From NCBI GenBank assembly GCA_963556255.1, contig OY744610.1:60999648-61063647 (forward strand): DNA of 64,000 nucleotides, written 5' to 3'. Position numbers and translations under genes: made by a program. The stretch comes from Allolobophora icterica (Eukaryota; Annelida; Clitellata; Crassiclitellata; Lumbricidae). Shown here piece after piece: positions 47,140-59,300 of this stretch. The stretch's first letter is position 1, and each line of letters starts with the position of its first letter. The notes under the pieces are model-generated. The model was not told the origin of the DNA. It did not search any database and was given only the letters and a program-made list of their open reading frames with translations.

Positions 47140-49050
47140 ATAAATGGTATAAGATAAACATTGAACAATTTAGTATTATCAATGTTCTTTGAGACCCAGG
47201 AATTCTCTAATTCAGTGCATTATATAAAAAGAGAGCTTGCAAATTGTTAACTGCACAGCCAAAAAGTTGATACACTAAATAGATATAAGTGTGTAGCAAT
47301 GGGAATAATTTCAAGTTTATTCTAGCATACTGCTTCATAAAATTTATATAGGTCGGGCTTATAACGGCCATCTACCTATATCAGGTCTGGGTAATAACAG
47401 TCATAAACCTAAAAGTCTGGACTACCCATTGACCCATCCTAAACAGCCTGTATATACAATTATATGTGTAAGAAGTATACTTGTTGCACTAGGAATTTCT
47501 ATTAAGTCACAATTGGTCACTTCCTTTCTGATCCTAGACTTAGTCAAATTCAAGGAATTGTCAGTAACTAACATGAATATCTTTATCTTTGACTTGTGTT
47601 GAGAAAAGACTACAAAAAATTAAATATCGCTTTAAGTTTCTCTCAGTATTGCATGTGTCGAGTTTTTATCCCGTAGTACTTTCAGAATTTTTATGTACAT
47701 AATTTATAACACACCTTTACATGATGCTGTAAGCAACATGAGCTCAAGCAATACCACTGGACATTTTTCAGAACATTAGACAAGCTCTTAAGTGTCTCTC
47801 AGTATTGCATGTGTCCAGTTTTTATCCAGTAGTCCTTTCAGAATTTTTATGTACATAATTTATAGCACACCTTTACATGATGCTATAAGCAACATGAGCT
47901 CAAGTAATACCACTGGACATTTTTCAGAACATTAGACAAGCTCTTAAGTTTCTCTCAGTATTGCATGTGTCGAGTTTTTATCCCGTAGTACTTTCAGAAT
48001 TTTTATGTACATAATTTATAACACACCTTTACATGATGCTGTAAGCAACATGAGCTCAAGCAATACCACTGGACATTTTTCAGAACATTAGACAAGCTCT
48101 TAAGTGTCTCTCAGTATTGCATGTGTCCAGTTTTTATCCAGTAGTCCTTTCAGAATTTTTATGTACATAATTTATAACACACCTTTACATGATGCTGTAA
48201 GCAACTTGAGCTCAAGCAATACCACTGGACATTTTTCAGAACATTAGACAAGCTCTTAAGTGTCTCTCAGTATTGCATGTGTCCAGTTTTTATCCAGTAG
48301 TCCTTTCAGAATTTTTATGTACATAATTTATAACACACCTTTACATGATGCTGTAAGCAACATGAGCTCAAGCAATACCACTGGACATTTTTCAGAACAT
48401 TAGACAAGCTCTTAAGTGTCTATCAGTATTGCATGTGTCCAGTTTTTATCCAGTAGTCCTTTCAGAATTTTTATGTACATAATTTATAACACACCTTTAC
48501 ATGATGCTGTAAGCAACATGAGCTCAAGCAATACCACTGGACATTTTTCAGAACATTAGACAAGCTCTTAAGTGTCTCTCAGTATTGCATGTGTCCAGTT
48601 TTTATCCAGTAGTCCTTTCAGAATTTTTATGTACATAATTTATAACACACCTTTACATGATGCTATAAGCAACATGAGCTCAAGCAATACCACTGGACAT
48701 TTTTCAGAACATTAGACAAGCTCTTAAGTGTCTCTCAGTATTGCATGTGTCCAGTTTTTATCCAGTAGTCCTTTCAGAATTTTTATGTACATAATTTATA
48801 ACACACCTTTACATGATGCTATAAGCAACATGAGCTCAAGTAATACCACTGGATATTTTTCAGAATATTAGACAAGCTCAAAGAATTTCATGTCATCAAT
48901 TTGCTTCGAGTTGAAAACAATTAAGATTTTTACACAATACTAAATTAGAGCAAAATCACTGCTTTACAGCCTTGTGAATGCTACTCCAAAAAGAAATATG
49001 CTGTTCAGTTAGAGTTTGTCACACAGCATGTCCTTATACAATCGACCAAT
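47140..49050 (-). repeat. Right arm of the ~7-kb imperfect palindrome
   Basis: It is the inverted counterpart of 42,180-43,770. It includes an inverted CCAGAC module (47,341-47,452), 'caattggtcacttcctttct' (47,509) and the outer block 48,880-49,045. The 156-bp array is an expansion inside this arm. Confidence 0.75.
47629..48876 (+). repeat. 156-bp tandem satellite, eight copies
   Basis: The marker 'acaagctctt' recurs at exact 156-bp intervals (units end at 47,784; 47,940; 48,096; 48,252; 48,408; 48,564; 48,720; 48,876). Units 1 and 3 are one variant ('gtcgagtttttatcccgtag'), the others a second ('gtccagtttttatccagtag'). Unit 2 of the large repeat has the same eight copies at 62,718-63,965. 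A single inverted relative is at about 42,350-42,690. Confidence 0.95.
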
Positions 49051-50450
49051 TGTAACTTAATAGAACTCTCTTGAGTCACATTATAAATGCATGTACAATT
49101 GTTAGGCATGGCCATAGTATTTGTAGCAGTGCATACAATTATAATGTGCTACAGTAGCACATTATAATTGCATGCATAATTCATTGCCAACAATATTCCA
49201 TGCCAAAGTAGGTCGAATTCTTCAGAATACTGATGAAACTGAATTGTCTTAGCTCGTCTAAAACTATTCATTTAGTTCTATATCCTTATAGTTTTATTAT
49301 AGACTAAGAGTGTATAATTCTGCTGCTGCAGATTATACTATGTGTATTAAGACGCCCTTGTAACGGCATGTACTGTGTTATGGCGCCCTAGTAATGGTCG
49401 TTATTAGTATTATTAAGAATCATACAGCTGCGTAGCAGACATTTTTCTATGTGTTTGTCTATAGAAATAGAATTTGTTTCTGCCTTTACTGCTTGCATTG
49501 ATGTCTCACACTAACTGGCTCCTCTTTCATCCCTAACATTCTAGATTCATAAGTCTGGCTGAACCCATGCTTTTCTTGCAGGACAGCTTGATATTCAATC
49601 ATTCAAAGCAGTTATATAGTATCCTTTTAAAATCTAAACTGTGACCATGCCCCAGCTACATATAATTATGGTGTGGCATAGGCCTAACACTGCAATATTC
49701 CGTTTTGATCTGGGATACCATCGTGTACCGATACAACATATTATATATATATAAAAGTAGTAGTAGTTGACTACGAGAGGCGCTATAGAAATATCTGGAA
49801 TAAAGTAAAAATAAATAAAATATTTATATATGCAGTTACATGTGCAGCATGGCATAAATTAATACTTTCGACTGCGATGTGTTTTAATTTATTATATTGC
49901 CGTGTTCAAAGTTTGAAATTTATTCCATATACTGGGAAAAAAATTTGTCTTTGTTTTGGAACCTTACTCTGTTACAATATTGGTGTAAAACGATTAATAT
50001 AGTTCGAAGCGAGCGTGATCAAAATTCTTTCCGAATGTAAACAACGTATAATTAATGACGTAATGGGAATACCATCGCCATAAATAGAACAGAGCCGTAG
50101 GTCGTATCGCGTTTGCGGTTTTCTGCTTAAAAATCGCTAGAAATTCTTATGCAAAACAATCTATCCTGTTTAAAAAAATTAAACTAATTAATTATAATTA
50201 ATTATAGAAGATATATTATCCGTATCGACGGCTTTTAGTTACCTTTCGAAGATATATCGTACGTCTTGATGAAACATGGAGTCAACAACTTCAGCCAATC
50301 AGAGAAGCGGAAATTTTGTCGCCAGATGGCTAAATATACAAAATTGTTGTAACGGAAAGGCCAGACCAGGGCAGAAATTGCGGTCGACGCGGCAGGTATT
50401 CCAATGCATTTGGAGCGGTCGGGGCTATTTAAGTGAGGGTCACACTCGAC
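49051..50450. other. Noncoding right part of unit 1
   Basis: No gene was recognised. A LINE/SINE-like 3' end is at about 49,770-49,835 ('gagaggcgctatagaaatat', then an A/T-rich AATAAA-containing tail). The sequence up to 50,612 has no counterpart left of 30,741; the equivalent end of unit 2 would lie beyond the window. Confidence 0.5.
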
Positions 50451-50514
50451 TGGTCTGGATTACCAAAAGTGTGTTTGCATACGTTTCAAGGCTTTTTAAG
50501 GCATTTGAGCCCTA

Positions 50515-50552
50515 TTGGGTAACCCAGACCGAAAACGGTCTGGGTTACCCAA
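50515..50552. other. Perfect 17-bp-stem hairpin near the right end of unit 1
   Basis: The arms are ttgggtaacccagaccg and its exact complement, with an AAAA loop at 50,532-50,535. The same GTCTGG..TTACC word occurs near 50,453 and, in diverged form, at 50,555, 50,588 and the terminal repeat. It may be a subterminal binding-site cluster. Confidence 0.9.
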
Positions 50553-50587
50553 ATCGGTCTGGTTCGCACGGGTGATATTCCCATCAT

Positions 50588-50612
50588 GTCTGGCTTATCG
50601 GTCTGGTATGAG
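50588..50612 (-). repeat. Right terminal inverted repeat of unit 1
   Basis: It reads gtctggcttatcggtctggt then atgag, the inverse of 30,741-30,765 with two mismatches. It is followed by 'ag' and the TA tract. Confidence 0.7.
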
Positions 50613-50613
50613 A

Positions 50614-50742
<129 letters not shown>

Positions 50743-51036
50743 CATACGAGACCGATAAGCCAGACTCAGTTGTGAACCCGGTTTATCCAGACATCGCCAT
50801 TTTCCACGGAAATCGCGCCAAAAATTTTGAGCACACGTTCTGGCTATAGTAGACTCTAGATACACGCTGAATTCATTTTCTAGGAGGCGTTTTATATGTA
50901 CAGTATGGGTTTACCACCATGGATAGCAAGACATGTAGACCTACAGTTTATGATGGGCGCAGTGGTAGGAAAGATATATACAGTTCATGACTGCGCATGG
51001 GTAGTCCAGACTTATACACGTAAGTCACAGACGTGT

Positions 51037-51342
51037 GTAAATGTAATGTAAATGTAAATGTACGCGATTTTCTATAGCGACCGTATATGGCCTCGACCCT
51101 GCTCATTTTTCAATGAATTGATCGGGTGAGATCCTTCACCACCGCTGCCCGTTTGAATGGGTGCCACGCCATATAAGGTCCCCGTGTGGGACCGTGCTAG
51201 CCCGGGATTTAAATCTCTGAAATAAGCTACCTTCTGGAAGCGAACCGCGGTCCGCATGCGCTGTAACACAGAGTCGCATGAGACGCACAGCCAACGTTCT
51301 TACCGATGTAGCTAACTGCCAGACACGAAGCAGGTTTGTCCC
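51037..51342 (-). mobile_element. tRNA-derived SINE, unit 2 copy
   Basis: The duplicate of the SINE at 31,025-31,330, with the same A- and B-box-like segments, a few base changes and a slightly longer TGTAAA tail. It moved with the unit and did not insert independently. Confidence 0.65.
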
Positions 51343-52762
51343 CATTCTTCGCCAGACACAATAGCTATAATGCATGTTTACTTATATTGTTCCGGAATTC
51401 AGTTAATTTAGAACAATCTTATAAGATTTGATTATTATTGTTGCATGTACGTTCACAGGTTTTTAGCATATTGATCTTGCATTTTTATAGTGGTGATGTC
51501 ATAAAAATTGAGAAAGTAGCTTAAGCTATACATTTTATTATTTGATTCTACTGCTTAGATTTGATAGCTATGTATGTGTTGATTTACACGTATGTATGCT
51601 GTAGCCATTTGTACTTAGTTGTGTTTATCTGGTAATAAGTAACAAATTTATGCAAGTGAAATTGCTTTAACATTTGCTCTGTTAAACCCAGTGTTATTGT
51701 TTGTGCAGTAAAAGTAACCTAAACTATACTTTCGATTATTATTTTTTACTTTATTGATTAGATTTGTTAATTGTAACTGTTAATTTTAATTAGTAACTTC
51801 TAATGCACGATGCTTGTGTCTAATGCACCTAAACCAAGCCATAAATCAGGTCAATATTCAGAAAATTTCCTTCTGAAGTAACTGTAATTTCTTGCCCACA
51901 CTTTTTTAAACCCATTCTTACTCTTTGTTTATAATTTAATTATAAAATAAGTAAATCCTTGAACATGTGCCCTATTCATTTATCATTAAAGAAAATATAA
52001 TCAATTAATGTCAGTTTCTTGCCTTATTAATGCATAGGCCTATTACAATATAAGAAATTGGCTACGTCAATTTCATTATAATTATTGTAATATACATTAA
52101 CAATTGAGATATAATACCCAGTTTTGTAGTATATTACCAATTATAAGTATGTTACACAGTGAAGCCAAGTACCAGTGCTCGAGTGCATGGTAATGGCACT
52201 CAATAACTAAAACACAAATACTTCACTATTTTAGCAAATAGTGTGCACTATCGAACATCATTCAGAACCAAGCTCAAAAGTCATTTGTTCCAGCTTCCTC
52301 ACCATCAGTATCTTGACTTCTGGTTTCTCTGAAATATCAACCTGGCTTCTCTTTAACTAATATTTTACTTGAAGCATCCATCGATTAATACTTTATGCAT
52401 TATGACAAGGGCATTATAGAACTCATTAGTTTAGACTTCTCAACTACACTGGATTTTCGATCAACAAAATAGGAAACACGTCAAATGTACCACTTAGACT
52501 GTTACAAAGACAATTTATATGACCACATAAGCACATCTTTCATCATATGATCACATAACTTGCTGCATAAGAAGTCAAGTAGAGTGTGAAGACCACCCTT
52601 CTAGAAAAACTCTCAATGCTTTTAGTATTTCCCAATGGCAGCTGCTTAGAATTAGTGTTAAACACAAAATTAAAATAGAACAACAAACTCAGAAAGCAAC
52701 AGCATGCTATTGAAGGTCAGTCTTTGTCAGTTAGAAGTTATGTAATGTGCAGATATTCCGAA

Positions 52763-55397
52763 TTACTTCTTCAGTACAAGAGCCCAGGCACGAGTTTTAA
52801 TTTGAGCTTCTGTGCGATTCCTTAAAACTGGAAATTCCGCTTGCAGTTGGCGGATAGCACCGAAAGAAGGTGGTCTTTCGACTCCTTCAAAATGACGCCT
52901 GATGATCTTCAGCTCATCCTCACTCCAAGCATTGTTTCTCCCTGTAAATCAGAAAGCAAAACAACTTTCTATACTATGAAGGGTGAAGTGGGATACCTAC
53001 AGGCTCAATAAGGTTACAAGCTTTGATACCCCTGCATTTTAGATTTTGAATCTCTAATTTTCTATCAGAAATATTACACAACACATTAAAGGTGGTACAA
53101 CTTCAGCTCCTGATATAACCAATACAAATAATAATTGTATTCTCCCTCTGCACTCTAACCTTTGGCTTAAAACATAATTGTTTAGTGACATTTTGCCTGA
53201 GGGATTGGATCATATCAACTAGGTATATAAAACAATGGTACTAGGCTATTGCCAGAACTATTACAAAGAATAATTTTCTATAATACATGAAACAATAATA
53301 AAATATTTATGTCCTCTTGAGATAACATGCTAAGTACACACAATTACAGAAAACATCCCAAATATATAAAACTTGGTGATATATTATATTTATTATTTAG
53401 CCTCTAAAGATGACCATGACCTTAAAAATGATGCTAATGTCATTAAGTGCTTACAGAAGCAAGTATATTCTTAATTAACCAATTGTTTATCACAATTTGC
53501 TGTACAAACATCTTCTAAGCACAATTAGAAAGTATATACTATGCTAACAATGAAAAGGGTATTCTTTATCCTTATTAACATCACCATAATCATCATGATT
53601 ATCATCATCCATGACATTGCTATCATCACAAAACCAATGCCATTATTGGTAAAAATGTACATACTAGATGCTTGATGTTGAATATGTGCTTTTTTCAAAG
53701 GATCTTCTGTTTCTGCTCTCCAATGTTTTTGAATGTGTGCTTTTTTCAGAGGATCTTCTTTTTCTGCTCTCCAATGTTTTTGAATGTGTGCTTTTTTCAG
53801 AGGATCTTCTGTTTCTGCTCTCCAATGATTTTGAATGTGTGCTTTTTCAGAGGATCTTCTGTTTCTGCTCTACAATGTTTTTGAATGTGTGCTTTTTTCA
53901 GAGGATCTTCTGTTTCTGCTCTACAATGTTTTTGAATGTGTGCTTTTTTCAGAGGATCTTCTGTTTCTGCTCTCCAATGTTTTTGAATGTGTGCTTTTTT
54001 CAAAGGATCTTCTGTTTATGCTCTCTAATGTTTTTGAATGTGTGCTTTTTTCAGCGGAACTTCTCTTTCTGCTCTCCAATGTTTTTGAATGTGTGCTTTT
54101 TTCAAAGGATCTTCTGTTTCTGCTCTCCAATGTTTTTGAATGTGTGCTTTTTTCAGAGGATCTTCTGTTTCTGCTCTCCAATGTTTTTGAATGTGTGCTT
54201 TTTTCAGAGGATCTTCTGTTTCTGCTCTCCAATGATTTTTAATGTGTGCTTTTTTCAGAGGATCTTCTGTTTCTGCTCTACAATGTTTTTGAATGTGTGC
54301 TTTTTTCAGAGGATCTTCTGTTTCTGCTCTCCAATGTTTTTGAATGTGTCCTTTTTTCAGAGGATCTTCTGTTTATGCTCTACAATGTTTTTGAATGTGT
54401 GCTTTTTTCAGAGGATCTTCTGTTTCTGCTCTCCAATGTTTTTGAATGTGTGCTTTTTTCAAAGGATCTTCTGTTTCTGCTCTCCAATGTTTTTGAATGT
54501 GTGCTTTTTTCAGCGGAACTTCTCTTTCTGCTCTTAAAGTTTTAACGGGTTGTTGCACTGTTTTGCCTTTTCTTCCACTTGCACCCTTTTCTTTTTCAGC
54601 TGATTCGACACCCAGTAGTGCAGAGTTCCTATCTAGGGTCACAGATTGTATGGTCATTAACTCGCTTTCTGATTTTGAATTGCTCTCTTCATCAGATTCG
54701 ATGCGTGGCAACTTTGATTTTCGTGGTTCGTTCACAGACTTGAGATTGTCTTCACTGACAGAACATCTGTTAGGCTCTGGAATATATAAATACAATGCTT
54801 GTATAACAACAGTTCATCACAGTCAAACTAGTTTTTACAAGAAGTTTCTTTTCAATATATTTTATTTATGGCATCTGTTAAGCAAATAACATTAGTAAAT
54901 CTGAATCTGAAGACGTTTCCATGGTTGTTACTTGGAGTCCGCTCAGCAGACCCGCAATAGTTGGACTGCCACACAAACGACTTTTCCACAAATTACTGCA
55001 ACTAATTTCACATTTAGTGCATTGCTAAACAAATTTTACAACTGAGATAATTAAAATGCAACAGCTAAAAACTGCAATCAAATTATTCTACTCTATTTGA
55101 TTTATTTCTTTGCTGGGGACTGCACACCTGTATTAAAGCAGAGTCTTACTCTTGAAAGATGGTTAGATAGACCTCAAATGAAAACTAAGTCACTAACAAA
55201 CCTTCCACTGGAAGTGAATCCAACTTCTTTCCTTTGAATGAGGTCATTTCCAATGAATCCAGAGCCATAAGTATTCTCCCAACTTTAGTTATCTCAATGG
55301 CAGGTGTGTGAAGGCGATATGCGGATTTGTGGATGTCTATGTTATGTCCCAAGTGATTTGACAACCACTCCAGCTCTCCAGGCAGCATCTCGATCAA
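52763..55397 (-). pseudogene. Truncated, disrupted copy of the recombinase-like gene (exons 6-8 only)
   Basis: It corresponds to exon 6 (55,397-55,202), exon 7 (54,776-53,665) and exon 8 (52,941-52,763) of the unit 1 gene, with splice sites kept. Exons 1-5 and the promoter region are deleted. In exon 7 a C-to-A change makes a stop (TAA at 54,375-54,373). Further stops lie near 54,016-54,030, and a one-base loss (five instead of six T at 53,843-53,847) shifts the frame. It keeps the LGH/tyrosine segment and the Myb/SANT-like domain but cannot make the full protein. Confidence 0.9.
53680..54532 (-). repeat. 51-bp minisatellite in pseudogene exon 7, 17 copies
   Basis: It has exactly nine more units than unit 1 (offset change of 458 = 9 x 51 - 1). 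It contains unit variants not seen in unit 1, including an internal copy of the terminal 'cagcggaacttctctttctg' variant at about 54,053, which suggests internal block duplication of part of the array. Confidence 0.9.
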
Positions 55398-55589
55398 CTG
55401 AATAATAAGAATAAGTAAATACGATAAAGTAGTTGATATAAAGAAGTCTTTAAATTCATGCTTGTAAACAAGTATTTTAAATGAATTGGCCTGCTATTAC
55501 TAATAAGCAGTTAAAACAGGAGTTGTTCATACTTCTGAGTTCATTTCTTATTTTGCCTCCACCAAATCATGGCCCTGTCATGTATGTTA

Positions 55590-55592
55590 GTC
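55590..55592. other. Deletion junction in unit 2
   Basis: Sequence matching unit 1 up to 35,123 ('tgtatgttagt') joins sequence matching from 41,449 ('ccgcaaacg'). Only 'gt' is shared at the breakpoints, as expected from end joining and not from recombination between repeats. Confidence 0.9.
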
Positions 55593-56322
55593 CGCAAACG
55601 AAAATAATCGGCTTTTATTCCTCCTCAAAGCAATCTTTACTTAACAAAAATGATCGAAACTTTTACTTTGACTTGTTTTCACACGCTTTAATGTACTTTT
55701 TGCGCCAAAATGACTTTCTCGTCTCGCTTCCCATGAGGTGTCAATAAGCCACAATATATTATCCCGGGTACACAGAATTTATCCGCCGTCAATCATCACA
55801 ATCGCAATATTCCTTATTCTAAATGCTTAAGCAACGAAGTCGCTGGAACCAGTTTCTTCATATAAATATGCTTTTTCTTTAACTTTTGTTATTGGCATTA
55901 CCTAGCAACTTCTAGCTTACAGTATTTAATAAATGCTTTTACTTCATTTACTACTGAGCTAGTCTGAGCATGGTCAAGGCCATACCACAGTATAAATAAT
56001 ACGGTCGACATTGGAAGACAACTCGACATTGGAAAACGTGTACAGTTGTACATTGACATTTACTGCATTTTCCATCAAGAAAGCTACAGCATAATATTAT
56101 TATAATTCCTTTTACTATTGCGTACTGTACTGTAATATAAATCGAAAAAGTTGTTGATTACTAAATTATCTGACAGATCTAGGAATTGTTTGATACTTCA
56201 GACGAGGGATGAGAATTCCGTGAATCCAATATAGGCCTACGCTTCGGAGTAGGTATCTTGAAGGGGCGCTAGGGCCTATATTACATTTTGATTAATTATT
56301 ACGTGGGTAGCCTTGCAGTTGG

Positions 56323-59300
56323 AAAGGTGTATGGTTGTACAAGCTTTGTGGCAATATCTGACTGAGAAGCGTATTTTTTTGTGGGGAAACATTCACAAGG
56401 CTGTAAAGCAATGAGTTTGCTCTAATTTAGTAGGGCCTACAGCGTAAAAGTAAATTGTTTTAAACTCGAAGTAAACTTAGGACACAAACTTGTTTGAGCT
56501 TGTCTAATATTCTTAGAATTCTCCAGTTGTATTGCTTTAGCTCATGTTGCTTACAGCTTCCCTTGAAAGCATGTAACGAGTTATGGCTCGTCAATAAATG
56601 AAGTCACACTATTTTGGCACAAAGTTGACCCCGATTCCCTTCTCGTCACATTTCGCATGAACTTCTATATACATTAAGCATAGAAGTTCATGCATAGCGT
56701 CAGACAAGTCTAACCACCTCCCGCACTTGGGACGTGACGTCATTTATGGAGAGCCCCTTATGTATATAAAAATTGTGAAAGCACTACTGAATAAAAACCG
56801 TACGAATGCAATACTCAGAGAAACCTAAAACAATGCATAATTGTTTGTAATCACAAAATCATGAAATCATGTTCTTCTCAGAACACAAGTCAACGATGAA
56901 GACCTTCAGATAGGGTAGTGACAATTCCTCGACTTTCATGAAGTATATATTATTCAGAAAGGAAGTGACCAATTGTACCATAACAGAAATCCGGTAGTGT
57001 ATCAAGTATATCTGTAACACGCATAATTGTATATATACTCATTGCTATACTCATGCAATACTCATACTGTAATGCATCAAACATTTAGCTGTGCAATTAA
57101 CAATATTCTCTCATTTTGTATTATGTACCAAATTAGAGAATGCATACTCGTGTATTTAATATGTCAATATATCAACAGTTTGTAGCATTCTGTCAATATG
57201 GTGACATGATGAAGAATTTAACCAAGTTAGAGACAATTCCATGAATTTTATGTACTACAGGAAGAGGAACGATGCTACCAACCACTACTGACTGCAATGT
57301 AATAGTTAGAACTACACATACTCGTGTATTTAATATGTCAATATATCAACAGTTTGTAGCATTTCTGTCAATATGGTGACATGATGAAGAATTTAACCAA
57401 GTTAGAGACAATTCCATGAATTTTATGTGCTACAGGAAGAGGAAAGATGCTACCAACCACAATGTAATAGAGTTAGGCTACCTAGTGTAATTAGAATTCT
57501 TCTAACACACATTACTATATATTACTATATATACATGTTGTTTAGGATGGGTAAATGGGTAATCCAGACTTTTAGGTTACAGACCGTTATTACCCAGACC
57601 TGAAATAGGTTTATGGCTGTTGTAAGCCCGACCTATATAAAATATATGAAGTAATGTATGCTAGAATAAACTTGGAATTGTTCTCATTGCTATACTCATA
57701 TCTATTTAGTGCATAAAACATTTGGCTATGCAGTTAACAATTTGCTCTCTTTTTGTATTATGTACCAAATTAGAGAATGCTTCGGTCTCAAAGAGCATTG
57801 ATAATTCTGAAGTAACTTCTTTAAAATGTAACCAAACGTGAGTTCATAATTAAATGATATAGGATGAACACTGAACAATTATAGTTCAATGTTAGTCTTA
57901 TACCGTTTACATTCTTTACTTCTGGTTAAATGTTTAGCATATTACATGCAGTGAAACACATATCAAGGTTCTGAAGCACTACTGACTGCAATGTGTATTT
58001 AATATGTCAATATATCAACAGTTTGTAGCATTCTGTCAATATGGTGACATGATGAAGAATTTAACCAAGTTAGAGACAATTCCATGAATTTTATGTACTA
58101 CAGGAAGAGGAACGATGCTACCGACCACAATGTAACAGAGTTACCTAGTGTAATTAGAATTCTTCTAATACACATTACTATATATTACTATATATACATG
58201 TTGTTTAGGATGGGTAAATGGGTAATCCAGACTTTTAGGTTACAGACCGTTATTACCCAGACCTAAAATAGGTATATGGCTGTTGTAAGCCCGACCTATA
58301 TAAAATATACGAAGTAATATATGCTAGAATAAACTTGGAATTCTTCTAATCGCTATACTTATATCCAGTGTTTTTTTTATAGAAAAAAAGGTTCCGGAAC
58401 GGAACAATAGGTGCCGGTACGCAACAATTATGGGCGGGCTAAAATCACGAGAAAAACGGGGTTGGGGGTTGGGAGGGGTATCAATAAACACTGAAAACAG
58501 TTCAAAACACTTAAATTAAATTAAAATAACTAAATTATTGTTTTAATAATTAAAATAAATAAATTATTTACTTATGTTTGGTTACAAGTTTAACATGTTT
58601 AAATGCAGTGAAACATATATAAACGTTCTGAAGCACTACTGGCTGCAATGTTATAGTTAGAACAACACATACTCTCATGCAATATGTAATATGTCAATAT
58701 ATCTATAGTTTGAGGGCATTCTTGTAATATGATGTCAAGATAAAATGTTTTAACCAAGGCAGTGACAACTCCATTAATCTTATGTACTCCGAGAAGAGGA
58801 AAGAAGCTACCAACCGCAATGTTACAGAATTACCTATTGTAACTAGAATTTTTTAAGACACATTAGTATATATATATATATAAATAGGCTCTTTAGGATG
58901 GGTGAATGGTTAGTCCAGACATTATAGGTTACAGACCGATATAACCCAGACCTGAAATAGGTAGAAGACCTTATTAAGCCAGACGCATATATACAATCTA
59001 TGAAGAAGAAAAACGCTAGAATGAATTTTGCCTTAATCTCATTGCAATGCAATAATGCCTGTTTTGTGTAGCAGTCATATGGCCGTGAGGAACATAACTT
59101 TCTTTATATTGGTATCAAGGTACCAATTCAAAACTGCGTAGATCTCAAGGATCTAGGATCAGAAAGGAAGTGACCAATTGTAACTTAATAGATATCCCTA
59201 GTGTGACAAGTACACTTGTAACCCATATAATTGTATATACAGACTGTTTCGGATGGGTCAATGGGTAGTCCAGACTTTTAGGTTACTGACTGTTATTACC

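Larger units (their letters stand above)
30741..50612. mobile_element. Unit 1 of a tandem ~20-kb repeat; candidate large mobile element
   Basis: The start (30,741) recurs at 50,741 and sequence identity then continues, with local indels, to the window end. The left terminus (30,741-30,765) and the right terminus (50,588-50,612) are inverted repeats with 23/25 matches sharing the core GAYCGATAAGCCAGAC-like end, and both abut (TA)n tracts. Contents are a SINE, an eight-exon recombinase-like gene on the minus strand, and a large palindromic repeat block. Terminal inversion, TA flanks and a recombinase-like gene fit a mobile element. An ordinary tandem duplication with breakpoints in TA repeats, or an assembly artefact, remain possible. 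Confidence 0.5.

Noticed and set aside
47629..48876. CRISPR-like regular array
   Set aside because: Whole 156-bp units are repeated, with no unique spacers, in a eukaryotic genome.
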